From contig CAKZZH010000134.1 of the NCBI GenBank assembly GCA_937885345.1, positions 1 to 26,778 of the forward strand: DNA of 26,778 nt. The letters run 5' to 3'. Below are positions 14,084-20,868 of the stretch, in pieces (the first letter of the stretch is position 1; each line of letters begins with the position of its first letter). This stretch comes from an uncultured Lachnospiraceae bacterium (GTDB taxonomy: Bacteria > Bacillota > Clostridia > Lachnospirales > Lachnospiraceae). The notes under the pieces were generated by a model. That model had not been told where the DNA came from and did no database searches. It was given only the letters and a program-made list of their open reading frames with translations. The position numbers were made by a program, and so were the translations under genes.

Positions 14084-15028
14084 ATGAATGATTTTGTAAT
14101 TATTACCGACTCCAACAGCGACCTTAATAAGGAACTTCGCGAGAAGTATGACATTGCCGACTATATAAGAGGCATAATCTACTTCCCCGACAGCGACAGA
14201 TCCGAGCTTATAGATCTTGAGTGGAGCCTTATGACGCCCGATGAATACTTCAGTTCAATGAAGGAGCACAAGAATCTTTATAAAACGGCAGCTCCCACGA
14301 TCGAAGAGGTTACAACTGTATTTGAGAAATATTTAAAGCAGGGACTTGATATTCTTTCCATCAATATTTCCACAGGACTTTCGGCAACCGTTGACACCTG
14401 TAGACTTGTAGCCAAGGATCTTCTTGAGAAATATCCCGGCCGTAAAATAATCGTTATAGATACTCTTCGTTACTCTACTTCACAGGCACTCGTTACGATC
14501 GATGCCGCTAAGAAGCGTCTCTCGGGTGCAACTCTTGAAGAGACTGCAGCATATTGTGAAGAAGAGAAGACCAAGGTTCACCAGATCGGTACCATGGATG
14601 ATATGTTCTTCCTTGCAAAGTCAGGAAGAATCAGCAATTTCAAGGCTTTCTTCGGTAATATGATCGGTCTTAACGCTCTTGCGGATATCAATGACAAAGG
14701 TCTTTCGGAAGTACTCGCAAGATTCAAGGGTAAGAGAGATGCTCACAAAGCAGTTATCGAATATATTAAGAGAACGATCGTTAATCCCGAAGAGCAGACA
14801 ATTTTCATAGCCCAGTCACTTCGTAAGGAAGCATCGGAGCAGCTTGCCAAGCTTGTTAAAGAAGAGATCAAGCCCAAGGAGATCATTATGAATGATGTCG
14901 GCATGTCCTGCGGAGCCAATATCGGGCCCGGACTTACATCCGTATTTTATAAGGGCGAGAAGGCTACTCCCGGCCTTGAAAAGGAGAAAGCTATCATGGA
15001 GGAAATCTCCGCATCCATCAAGAAGTAA
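14084..15028 (+). CDS. DegV family protein (FakB-like fatty-acid-binding protein, atypical motifs)
   Basis: A 314-aa DegV-fold protein. Family signatures: IITDSNSDL at 6-14, SINISTGLSATVDT near 92-105, FFLAKSGRIS near 175-184 and CGANIGPG at 276-283. FakB proteins hold a fatty acid while FakA phosphorylates its carboxyl group. Typical FakB motifs are TSQPS, a Ser-x-x-LSGT loop and GAHxGPG. Here they read TAAPT (68-72), STGLSAT and GANIGPG, so Asn279 stands where the ligand-contacting His is expected. It may belong to a DegV subgroup with another ligand. The ATG at 14084 has AAGGGG upstream; a longer in-frame start adds an unlikely N terminus. The fakA homologue starts 14 bp downstream, which supports a FakB-like partnership. 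Confidence 0.88.
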   Translation: MNDFVIITDSNSDLNKELREKYDIADYIRGIIYFPDSDRSELIDLEWSLMTPDEYFSSMKEHKNLYKTAAPTIEEVTTVFEKYLKQGLDILSINISTGLSATVDTCRLVAKDLLEKYPGRKIIVIDTLRYSTSQALVTIDAAKKRLSGATLEETAAYCEEEKTKVHQIGTMDDMFFLAKSGRISNFKAFFGNMIGLNALADINDKGLSEVLARFKGKRDAHKAVIEYIKRTIVNPEEQTIFIAQSLRKEASEQLAKLVKEEIKPKEIIMNDVGMSCGANIGPGLTSVFYKGEKATPGLEKEKAIMEEISASIKK

Positions 15029-15042
15029 TAAGGAATCGATGC

Positions 15043-16674
15043 GTGAGAAACGATCAAATGCCTACTACTACAATAGATGCCGCAACTTTAAGATCACTCC
15101 TTAAGAACGGTTGTCTCAATCTTAAAAAGAACAAAGCAACCGTCGATGAACTCAATGTTTTCCCCGTTCCCGACGGTGATACGGGTAAAAACATGACCGC
15201 GACCATAGAAGGCGGAGTCCTTAAAACCGATGCTCCCTATGATTCGGTATCGAATTTTATGAATGACTTCTCAAAGGGAGCACTCTTCTCTGCGAGAGGT
15301 AATTCCGGAGTTATTCTCTCCCAGTATATTCGAGGGATCAAGAAGGGAATGACCGGCAAATCGGTGCTTTCGGTTCAGGATTTTATCAATGCGCTTGCAA
15401 GCGGTGTTAAGGAGGCTTACGCTTCCGTTGCCAAGCCTGTTGAGGGTACAATGCTCACAGTTATCCGTGAGAGCAGCGCTGCCGTATCCACACTCGGAAA
15501 CAAGGACCTCGAGGAAGTACTTTCCAGACTTATCAAAGCCGCTAAGATCTCTCTCGACCGCACTCCCCTGCAGCTTCATATTCTACAGGAAGCCGGCGTT
15601 GTGGACAGCGGCGGATACGGAATCGTATGCATTTACGAAGGAATGCTGATGGCCCTCACCGGCGAGGAAATCGAAGACGAAGACTACTCACTTGCCCCGG
15701 CAAATGTTGCGGCGCCTTTCTCTGCTCCGCCTGATGATTATGATCCGGAAGATCTCCTTATTTACGGCTATTGTACCGAATTCATTCTTCAGCTTCAGAA
15801 ATCCAAGACGGACATACCGTCCTTCAAGATCGAAGATGTTAAGGATTATCTCGATACGATCGGCGACTCCATCGTTGCCATAATGGACGGTACCATCGTT
15901 AAAGTCCATGTTCATACCAAAACGCCCGAGAAGGCGCTTGCCTATGCAAGGCGCTTCGGCGAACTTCTTACCATCAAGATTGAGAATATGTCCATACAGA
16001 ACAGACATATAAAATATGCGATAATCGCAGTTGCCAACGGCAGTGGCATTATTGATTTCTTCAAAAAGAACGGTGCGACCTATGTTATTGACGGCGGTCA
16101 GACCTGTAATCCTTCTACCGAAGATTTTCTCAATGCCTTTTCCGCACAGCATGCGGACCATATAATTGTTCTTCCGAACAATTCCAATATCATTATGACG
16201 GCCGAACAGGCAGCCTCAATGTTCAACGGCTCCGATATAAGGGTTATCCGCACCAGATCGATTGCGGAAGGCTATTCCGCCCTTTCAATGCTGGATTTGT
16301 CCATCGATGATATCGACGGAATCGTTAACGAAATGACATATTATCTTCCGAATGTTACGACCGGTTATGTGACCAACGCAACAAGGGATGCGCATTTTCA
16401 TAATGTGAATATCAAAAAGGGAGATTATATCGGCCAGATCGGCGATGAAATCCTTTCGGATGCAGACGACAAAGTCGATGCAGCATTAGCTATGATAAAT
16501 GCCCTTCCGGATATCGACGATAAGCAGGTCATCACCGCTTTCACCGGTATAGATGTAACGGATATGGACAAGAGACGCTTCAAAGAAGAAGTTCAAAGCA
16601 AATATCCTCTTATGGAGGTCGGCTTCATCGACGGTATGCAACCGCTTTACAGCTTTATAATGGCTATCGAATAA
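15043..16674 (+). CDS. fakA: DAK2-domain fatty acid kinase (FakA/YloV-like)
   Basis: A 543-aa protein of normal FakA length. The N-terminal DAK2 (Dha kinase-like) ATP domain has NVFPVPDGDTGKNM (metal-binding Asp44 and Asp46) and SARGNSGVILSQYIRG, with EAGVVDSGGYG near 185. The C-terminal half (about 290-543) matches the FakA domain that receives the FakB-bound acyl chain. FakA makes acyl phosphate from exogenous fatty acids for phospholipid synthesis. The start is GTG at 15043 with AAGGA 8 nt upstream; an ATG five codons later is the alternative. It is co-transcribed with the DegV gene and ends at a hairpin shared with the convergent glycosyltransferase gene. Confidence 0.92.
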   Translation: MRNDQMPTTTIDAATLRSLLKNGCLNLKKNKATVDELNVFPVPDGDTGKNMTATIEGGVLKTDAPYDSVSNFMNDFSKGALFSARGNSGVILSQYIRGIKKGMTGKSVLSVQDFINALASGVKEAYASVAKPVEGTMLTVIRESSAAVSTLGNKDLEEVLSRLIKAAKISLDRTPLQLHILQEAGVVDSGGYGIVCIYEGMLMALTGEEIEDEDYSLAPANVAAPFSAPPDDYDPEDLLIYGYCTEFILQLQKSKTDIPSFKIEDVKDYLDTIGDSIVAIMDGTIVKVHVHTKTPEKALAYARRFGELLTIKIENMSIQNRHIKYAIIAVANGSGIIDFFKKNGATYVIDGGQTCNPSTEDFLNAFSAQHADHIIVLPNNSNIIMTAEQAASMFNGSDIRVIRTRSIAEGYSALSMLDLSIDDIDGIVNEMTYYLPNVTTGYVTNATRDAHFHNVNIKKGDYIGQIGDEILSDADDKVDAALAMINALPDIDDKQVITAFTGIDVTDMDKRRFKEEVQSKYPLMEVGFIDGMQPLYSFIMAIE

Positions 16675-16678
16675 ATAT

Positions 16679-16701
16679 AAGCCCCGCTTTTTGCGAGGCT
16701 T
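16679..16701. terminator. Bidirectional terminator between fakA and the glycosyltransferase gene
   Basis: AAGCCCCGC (16679-16687), a TTTTT loop and GCGAGGCTT (16693-16701). The plus-strand stem has one C-A mismatch; on the minus strand that pair becomes U-G, giving a full 9-bp stem. T-rich sequence follows on both sides. It lies between convergent stops at 16674 and 16705. Confidence 0.65.
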
Positions 16702-16704
16702 TGA

Positions 16705-17691
16705 TCATCTTTTATGTATAAAATATCTCACCGCAAATCCGACGAGCACCGTCATATCAAAGACGAGAAGTATCGGTAAAAACGGGCACAGATACGATGC
16801 GGCGAAGCATACAAGTGCATATATCATTCTTCGTATCATCGCAAACAGAAGGACTCTTCGTCTTATATGATTGACCGGTCCGTACACAAACAGATCGATA
16901 AGTGCGGCTATTACACAGGTAACTACGCCCGTTCCCATCACAGTCACAATACAGAGATCATATCCCATATAAATCTGCACCAGGATCATCGCTATCTCAT
17001 AAAGTACAGCGCTTATCAGCGTCCAGACAGAACTCGTAAACAATCTCTTGTAAATAAGAGCCGTGTCTTTTCCGGAATTAAAATGACTTGAACTGTTATT
17101 GTCTATATAAACAGTCTCTATCGGAACCTGAAGCACTTCCACGCCCATTTTACAAGCATAATATATCTCGTTGATCTCATAATCGTATTTATCGCCTTTG
17201 ACCTTGAGAAGCCAATCGATATGCTCCGTCTTAAAGCCTCTTAAGCCCGACTGATTGTCGCGCATATAGATTCCGGTAATAAGCGTAAAAACAAATCTTG
17301 AAAGCCAGTTGCCAAAAGCAGACCTGAGCGGGGCACCTTTAAGGTCCCTTGTCGTAAGCACAAATGAGGCTCCGTCCCTAAGATTGTCACGTACCTTTAT
17401 TATATCCGCAAGTTTGTGCTGGCCGTCCGCATCACAGCATATAAAATCCGTACACCCCGGGTACAGCTCCTTAAGTGCCGCCATTCCGCGGCGAAGCGCG
17501 CATCCCTTGCCCTCATTGCGAGGTGAATGAATGACTTTGGCAACCGGGGATATCTTATCGAAAATGCCCCTGTATTTCTCGCCGCTTCCATCGTCAACAA
17601 CAAGTATAGGAAAATTCTCAAGATTAAGCTGGTTTACAAGATTTACCAGCTTCTCATCGGGTTCGTAAGCCGGTATCAGTACAACTATCAT
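16705..17691 (-). CDS. GT2 family glycosyltransferase with C-terminal membrane domain
   Basis: A 328-aa protein. The GT-A domain (1-215) is close to the polyprenyl/dolichyl-phosphate sugar transferases: VVLIPAYEP at the N terminus, VVDDGSGEKY at 31-40, NEGKGCALRRG near 59-69, the CDADGQH metal site near 86-92, and NQSGLRGFKTEHI. Residues about 218-328 hold roughly four membrane segments, placed as in GtrA-type or membrane-anchored transferases. It probably transfers a sugar from a nucleotide sugar to a lipid carrier at the inner face of the membrane. Its ATG overlaps the stop of the upstream hydrolase gene as ATGA, so the two are coupled. Donor and acceptor are unknown. Confidence 0.85.
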   Translation of the reverse strand: MIVVLIPAYEPDEKLVNLVNQLNLENFPILVVDDGSGEKYRGIFDKISPVAKVIHSPRNEGKGCALRRGMAALKELYPGCTDFICCDADGQHKLADIIKVRDNLRDGASFVLTTRDLKGAPLRSAFGNWLSRFVFTLITGIYMRDNQSGLRGFKTEHIDWLLKVKGDKYDYEINEIYYACKMGVEVLQVPIETVYIDNNSSSHFNSGKDTALIYKRLFTSSVWTLISAVLYEIAMILVQIYMGYDLCIVTVMGTGVVTCVIAALIDLFVYGPVNHIRRRVLLFAMIRRMIYALVCFAASYLCPFLPILLVFDMTVLVGFAVRYFIHKR

Positions 17692-18683
17692 TCCACATAC
17701 CCCAAATAGAAATCATTTATCGCATCAAAGAGACCTGTGTCAATCTCTTCGCCATCATACATAAGGTCGGTGTGCCCGTTGCTTCCCTCTTCGCTCCTAA
17801 GCATGAGGGCAAAATCCTCATCACCGTCCGTATCGATATCATACGACATAACACTGCTGCCGCCTGCCTCTGCTCCCACTTTGCCGGCCTGCTCACATAC
17901 TTCGTTATACAGCGAGAATCTGTCGTATCTGCAGGACTTATCATCCTTTCCCTGAATGATGAGCACGGGAACATCCATCTCAAATGCGATCTTATAGCAA
18001 TTCGCATTTACCGCATCAACTCCGCAGAGCATCACCTGGTAAGCCCACAGAAAAGGATAATTGCCGAATGCGAGATTGCCGACATATTGAACAGGCTCTG
18101 CCATTATCGCATCCATCGCCGAGTTGTAACCCGAAACGCTCACGATGGCATCAACCTTATCATCGGCCGCGGTTATGGCGCCATAGGCACCTCTGCTGTG
18201 ACCAAACAGACATATTTTATCATATCTATAATTATTTTCAAGGTAATTAAGCACATTCACGGTATCCTTCGTGATCTGCGAGAAAGTCTTATAGGATTTC
18301 CCTTCGCTCTCGCCGCTTCCTATCGGATCGAATACGGCCACATCATAGCCCTTCCCCGTAAAATATTCTCCAACAAGCGCATAGTCCTCGCTCACCGCAT
18401 GAAGTCCTGGAACAATAAGAAGAAGCGTATCGTTGTCAGCGAAGTCTGCAGCGTCGGTGAGATAAGCTGTAATCTTACCGTCCTCGGTTTCAATATATAT
18501 GCGGTCATCGTCCTTGAAGAAATCGCTTGTCACTTCATCGGTTTTAATGTCATAACGCTTAAAAATCATGTTATAAATAATCTTTGTGATTGCAAAAGAA
18601 AAGATAATGAAGGATAATACTACTATGAGTATAACCCTGAGCACGATAACTTTGCGCTTATTGTTTTGTTTTTTGGTGCTCAT
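17688..18683 (-). CDS. Membrane-anchored alpha/beta hydrolase
   Basis: A 331-aa protein with a basic N terminus and one strong membrane segment (about 11-38), then an alpha/beta hydrolase domain that should lie outside the cell. The motifs are complete: nucleophile Ser163 in FGHSRGAYG, likely acid Asp247 or Asp248 in GKDDKS, base His304 in SNGHTDL, and the core turn VFDPIGSGESEG. Substrate is unknown; esterase or lipase activity is likely from the fold. The ATG at 18683 has GAGAGG 7 nt upstream, while a start 36 bp earlier would run into the divergent gene. It is coupled by ATGA overlap to the glycosyltransferase gene, which suggests work on one surface lipid or glycan. Confidence 0.85.
   Translation of the reverse strand: MSTKKQNNKRKVIVLRVILIVVLSFIIFSFAITKIIYNMIFKRYDIKTDEVTSDFFKDDDRIYIETEDGKITAYLTDAADFADNDTLLLIVPGLHAVSEDYALVGEYFTGKGYDVAVFDPIGSGESEGKSYKTFSQITKDTVNVLNYLENNYRYDKICLFGHSRGAYGAITAADDKVDAIVSVSGYNSAMDAIMAEPVQYVGNLAFGNYPFLWAYQVMLCGVDAVNANCYKIAFEMDVPVLIIQGKDDKSCRYDRFSLYNEVCEQAGKVGAEAGGSSVMSYDIDTDGDEDFALMLRSEEGSNGHTDLMYDGEEIDTGLFDAINDFYLGYVE
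18590..18618 (+). promoter_or_regulatory. Candidate promoter of the lysophospholipase-like gene, inside the divergent gene
   Basis: TTGCAA (18590-18595), a 17-nt spacer and GATAAT (18613-18618, five of six). The 23-bp gap between the divergent genes is too short for a promoter, so one must lie inside a coding region. This is the best match I see, giving a leader of about 80 nt antisense to the other gene. Confidence 0.35.
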
Positions 18684-18690
18684 GATCAAA

Positions 18691-18700
18691 CCTCTCGGAG
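18691..18700. promoter_or_regulatory. Overlapping, opposed ribosome binding sites
   Basis: The ten bases CCTCTCGGAG hold CGGAG for the plus-strand gene (ATG at 18707) and, read in reverse, CCGAGAGG for the minus-strand gene (ATG at 18683). Both have good spacing of 6-7 nt. The sites share three bases. Confidence 0.65.
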
Positions 18701-18706
18701 ATAATA

Positions 18707-19696
18707 ATGTTAACTGCATCGAATGAAGAACTGCATATTATGTCTGACGAAGAATTTGCCGTGCAGATAAAAGATATTGAAGAAGCCCTCTTATCAACGG
18801 TCAAGACGACGTCTTTTGAAACATCGGACAAAAAGTATTCGATACGCTGCAAGTATTTTACCACAGATGAAGCAAAAGCGTGCATAGTAATTGTGCACGG
18901 TTTTACAGAATTTCTTGATAAATATTACGAAATGGCACATTACTGCCTTCAGATGGGATATAATGTTTTTCTGTATGACCAGCGCGGGCACGGCTATTCA
19001 TCGAGGCCGGCGGATAAAGGGCTTATCGATATTGATTCTTTTGAACTTTATGCCGATGATCTTGCCAAATACATTGGCGATATTGTAGAACCGATGTTTC
19101 CGGACCTTCCCATATATCTTTTCTCGCATTCCCTCGGTGGTACGGTTTCTACTCTGTATCTTGCAAGACCTGACTGCGTAGCGTCCAGGGCAGTACTTTC
19201 ATCACCCATGATCCGCCCTACGACAAACGGTTTTCCCATATTTCTTGCCAGAGCCGAACTTCGTCACAATATACGTAAGCACGGTAAATCAGCGCCGTTT
19301 AATCACGGAAGACACTTTACACCGGATGTGCATTTTACGCTTGATAACGGAAGCCCTTCGAGACTCTCCCACTATCTTCAGATGAGAATTGACGATGAGC
19401 ATTTTCAAACCTGTATGGCTACCAACAGCTGGATCGATCAGGCTTTTACATGTGACAAATACATGCTTGACAGGAAGTTCCTCGCCAATATCAAAGCCGA
19501 GATGCTTGTATTTACGGCCGGACGCGATACTACGGTCACTATTCGCGAGCAGTACAAATATGTAAAACGTCTGCCGAATGCCCGCCGCATCCACTATCCC
19601 ACAAGCGAACACACGATATACGCGACGCACTATCATAACCTGCTCACCTATTATCATAGTCTGTTCTGTTTTCTGGGCGATGACACGGATAAATAG
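18707..19696 (+). CDS. Lysophospholipase / monoacylglycerol-lipase-like alpha/beta hydrolase
   Basis: A 329-aa soluble serine hydrolase of the lysophospholipase type. The motifs are in order: VHGFTEF (oxyanion region, about 63-69), YDQRGHGYSSRP (90-101), nucleophile Ser142 in FSHSLGGTVS, acid Asp275 in TAGRDTTVT and base His303 in TSEHTIY. There is no signal peptide, so it is probably cytoplasmic. The likely reaction is release of fatty acid from mono-acyl lipids, by family; the true substrate is unknown. GGAG lies 6 nt before the ATG. It is divergent from a membrane-anchored hydrolase with only 23 bp between start codons. No clear terminator follows before the PilZ promoter. Confidence 0.87.
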   Translation: MLTASNEELHIMSDEEFAVQIKDIEEALLSTVKTTSFETSDKKYSIRCKYFTTDEAKACIVIVHGFTEFLDKYYEMAHYCLQMGYNVFLYDQRGHGYSSRPADKGLIDIDSFELYADDLAKYIGDIVEPMFPDLPIYLFSHSLGGTVSTLYLARPDCVASRAVLSSPMIRPTTNGFPIFLARAELRHNIRKHGKSAPFNHGRHFTPDVHFTLDNGSPSRLSHYLQMRIDDEHFQTCMATNSWIDQAFTCDKYMLDRKFLANIKAEMLVFTAGRDTTVTIREQYKYVKRLPNARRIHYPTSEHTIYATHYHNLLTYYHSLFCFLGDDTDK

Positions 19697-19707
19697 TCAA
19701 TCCGCAC

Positions 19708-19736
19708 TTGTTTTTAATGAATATTGAACTTATAAT
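19708..19736 (+). promoter_or_regulatory. Promoter of the pilZ-tcdA operon
   Basis: TTGTTT (19708-19713), a 17-nt spacer and a perfect TATAAT (19731-19736). Transcription would start near 19743, leaving a leader of about 40 nt that includes TTAGGGGG before the ATG at 19781. Confidence 0.6.
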
Positions 19737-19780
19737 AGTACATGTAGTTTTAGTGTAAAATTCATTTTAGGGGGTATATT

Positions 19781-20131
19781 ATGCCGGCTAATTACGATGA
19801 CAGAAGAAGAGCCAAGAGAGTTAATATCAAGCTTAATCTTTCGGTATCTTCACTCTTCCTTCAGGACAATGAGAAGATAACTATCGATTCACCTATCGAA
19901 GTTAAGGATATTTCAAGAACGGGTCTCGGATTTATATCCAGAAGCATTCTTCCGCTTGAATATTATTTTAATGCGGAGCTTAATCTGGGCGGAAAAGACA
20001 AGACTCTCTTCTGCGTTGTCAAGATAATCCGTGTCGAAGCACTTGAAGATGAGGAATATTCATACGGTTGCACATTCGTAGGTATGGCTCCCGTATTTGA
20101 TTATATTTTCGACGATCTCGAGAGACTATAG
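19781..20131 (+). CDS. PilZ domain protein (c-di-GMP receptor type)
   Basis: A 116-aa single-domain PilZ protein. Both c-di-GMP contacts are visible: the Arg cluster DRRRAKR at 7-13 (RxxxR type) and DISRTGLG at 43-50 (D/NxSxxG type). The rest forms the expected beta-barrel strands (LNLGGKDKTLFCVVKIIR, EYSYGCTFVGM). Such proteins bind cyclic di-GMP and alter a partner, often in motility or surface polysaccharide export. No flagellar or cellulose gene is in the window, so the partner is unknown. A GGGGG ribosome site precedes the ATG. tcdA begins 15 bp downstream in the same transcript. Confidence 0.9.
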   Translation: MPANYDDRRRAKRVNIKLNLSVSSLFLQDNEKITIDSPIEVKDISRTGLGFISRSILPLEYYFNAELNLGGKDKTLFCVVKIIRVEALEDEEYSYGCTFVGMAPVFDYIFDDLERL

Positions 20132-20145
20132 ATCGGGTAGACATA

Positions 20146-20832
20146 ATGCAGGAACAATTTACGAGAACAAAACTTTTACTGGGCATAAAAGCGATTGATA
20201 CATTGGCCACGTCACGCGTGGCCGTTTTTGGTGTGGGCGGAGTCGGCGGCTATGTGGTGGAAGCACTTGCAAGAAGCGGCGTCGGAACACTTGATATTAT
20301 CGACAGCGATACTGTAAATATCACCAATATTAACAGACAGATCATCGCGACCATGAGCACTGTCGGCCGCTACAAGGTCGATGTCTTTACCGAGCGCATC
20401 CATGATATCAACCCGCTATGTAATGTGAACGCACACCGCACCTTCTATTTGCCCGAAAACGCCTTGGATTTTGATTTTACACTCTATGACTATGTAGTTG
20501 ACGCTGTTGATACAATAGCCGCCAAAATGTCAATTATCGAGCGTGCGAAGGCATCAGGCGTTCCCGTTATATCTTCGATGGGAGCCGGCGGCAAGACAGA
20601 CCCCGGCGCATTTATGGTCGCAGACATTTATGAAACAAGCGTATGCCCTCTCGCAAAGGTTATAAGAACCGAATGCAGGAAGCGAGGCATCACTTCCCTC
20701 CGAGTCGTCTATTCACGCGAGACTCCGATCAAACCGCCCTCACGCGATGTTCCGATCGGATCGGTCGCATTCGTCCCCTCGGTTGCCGGAATGATGATCG
20801 CCGGAGAAGTAATAAAGGACCTTATCAAATAA
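20146..20832 (+). CDS. tcdA: tRNA threonylcarbamoyladenosine dehydratase
   Basis: A 228-aa E1-like enzyme of the ThiF/MoeB fold that uses ATP to cyclise t6A37 in tRNA to ct6A. The nucleotide-binding motif VFGVGGVGGYVVEALARSGVG is at 28-48 (here split as VFGVGGVGG and YVVEALARSG). It is followed by DIIDSDTVNITNINRQ, the TcdA-specific signature, and later SSMGAGGKTDPG, CPLAKVIR and SRETPIKPP. It is a little shorter than the E. coli protein (about 268 aa), as in many Firmicutes. The ribosome site is weak (CGGGTAG). It shares a transcript with pilZ, and its last codons form the left arm of a terminator hairpin. Confidence 0.92.
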   Translation: MQEQFTRTKLLLGIKAIDTLATSRVAVFGVGGVGGYVVEALARSGVGTLDIIDSDTVNITNINRQIIATMSTVGRYKVDVFTERIHDINPLCNVNAHRTFYLPENALDFDFTLYDYVVDAVDTIAAKMSIIERAKASGVPVISSMGAGGKTDPGAFMVADIYETSVCPLAKVIRTECRKRGITSLRVVYSRETPIKPPSRDVPIGSVAFVPSVAGMMIAGEVIKDLIK

Positions 20833-20861
20833 ACAATCAAGCGAATGATAAGGTCCTTTTT
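20814..20861 (+). terminator. Terminator of the pilZ-tcdA operon overlapping the tcdA 3' end
   Basis: AAAGGACCTTATC (20814-20826) pairs with GATAAGGTCCTTT (20847-20859) in a perfect 13-bp stem, with a 20-nt loop and a short T run. The left arm encodes the last residues of TcdA and the stop codon lies in the loop. It may also stop transcription of the convergent solute-binding gene. Confidence 0.8.
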
Positions 20862-20868
20862 GTGTGTT

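Noticed and set aside
17772..18617. A 281-codon open frame on the plus strand opposite the membrane-anchored hydrolase gene
   Set aside because: The minus-strand protein has clear hydrolase motifs in this region, while the plus frame gives no recognisable domain and lacks a ribosome site. It is a shadow frame.
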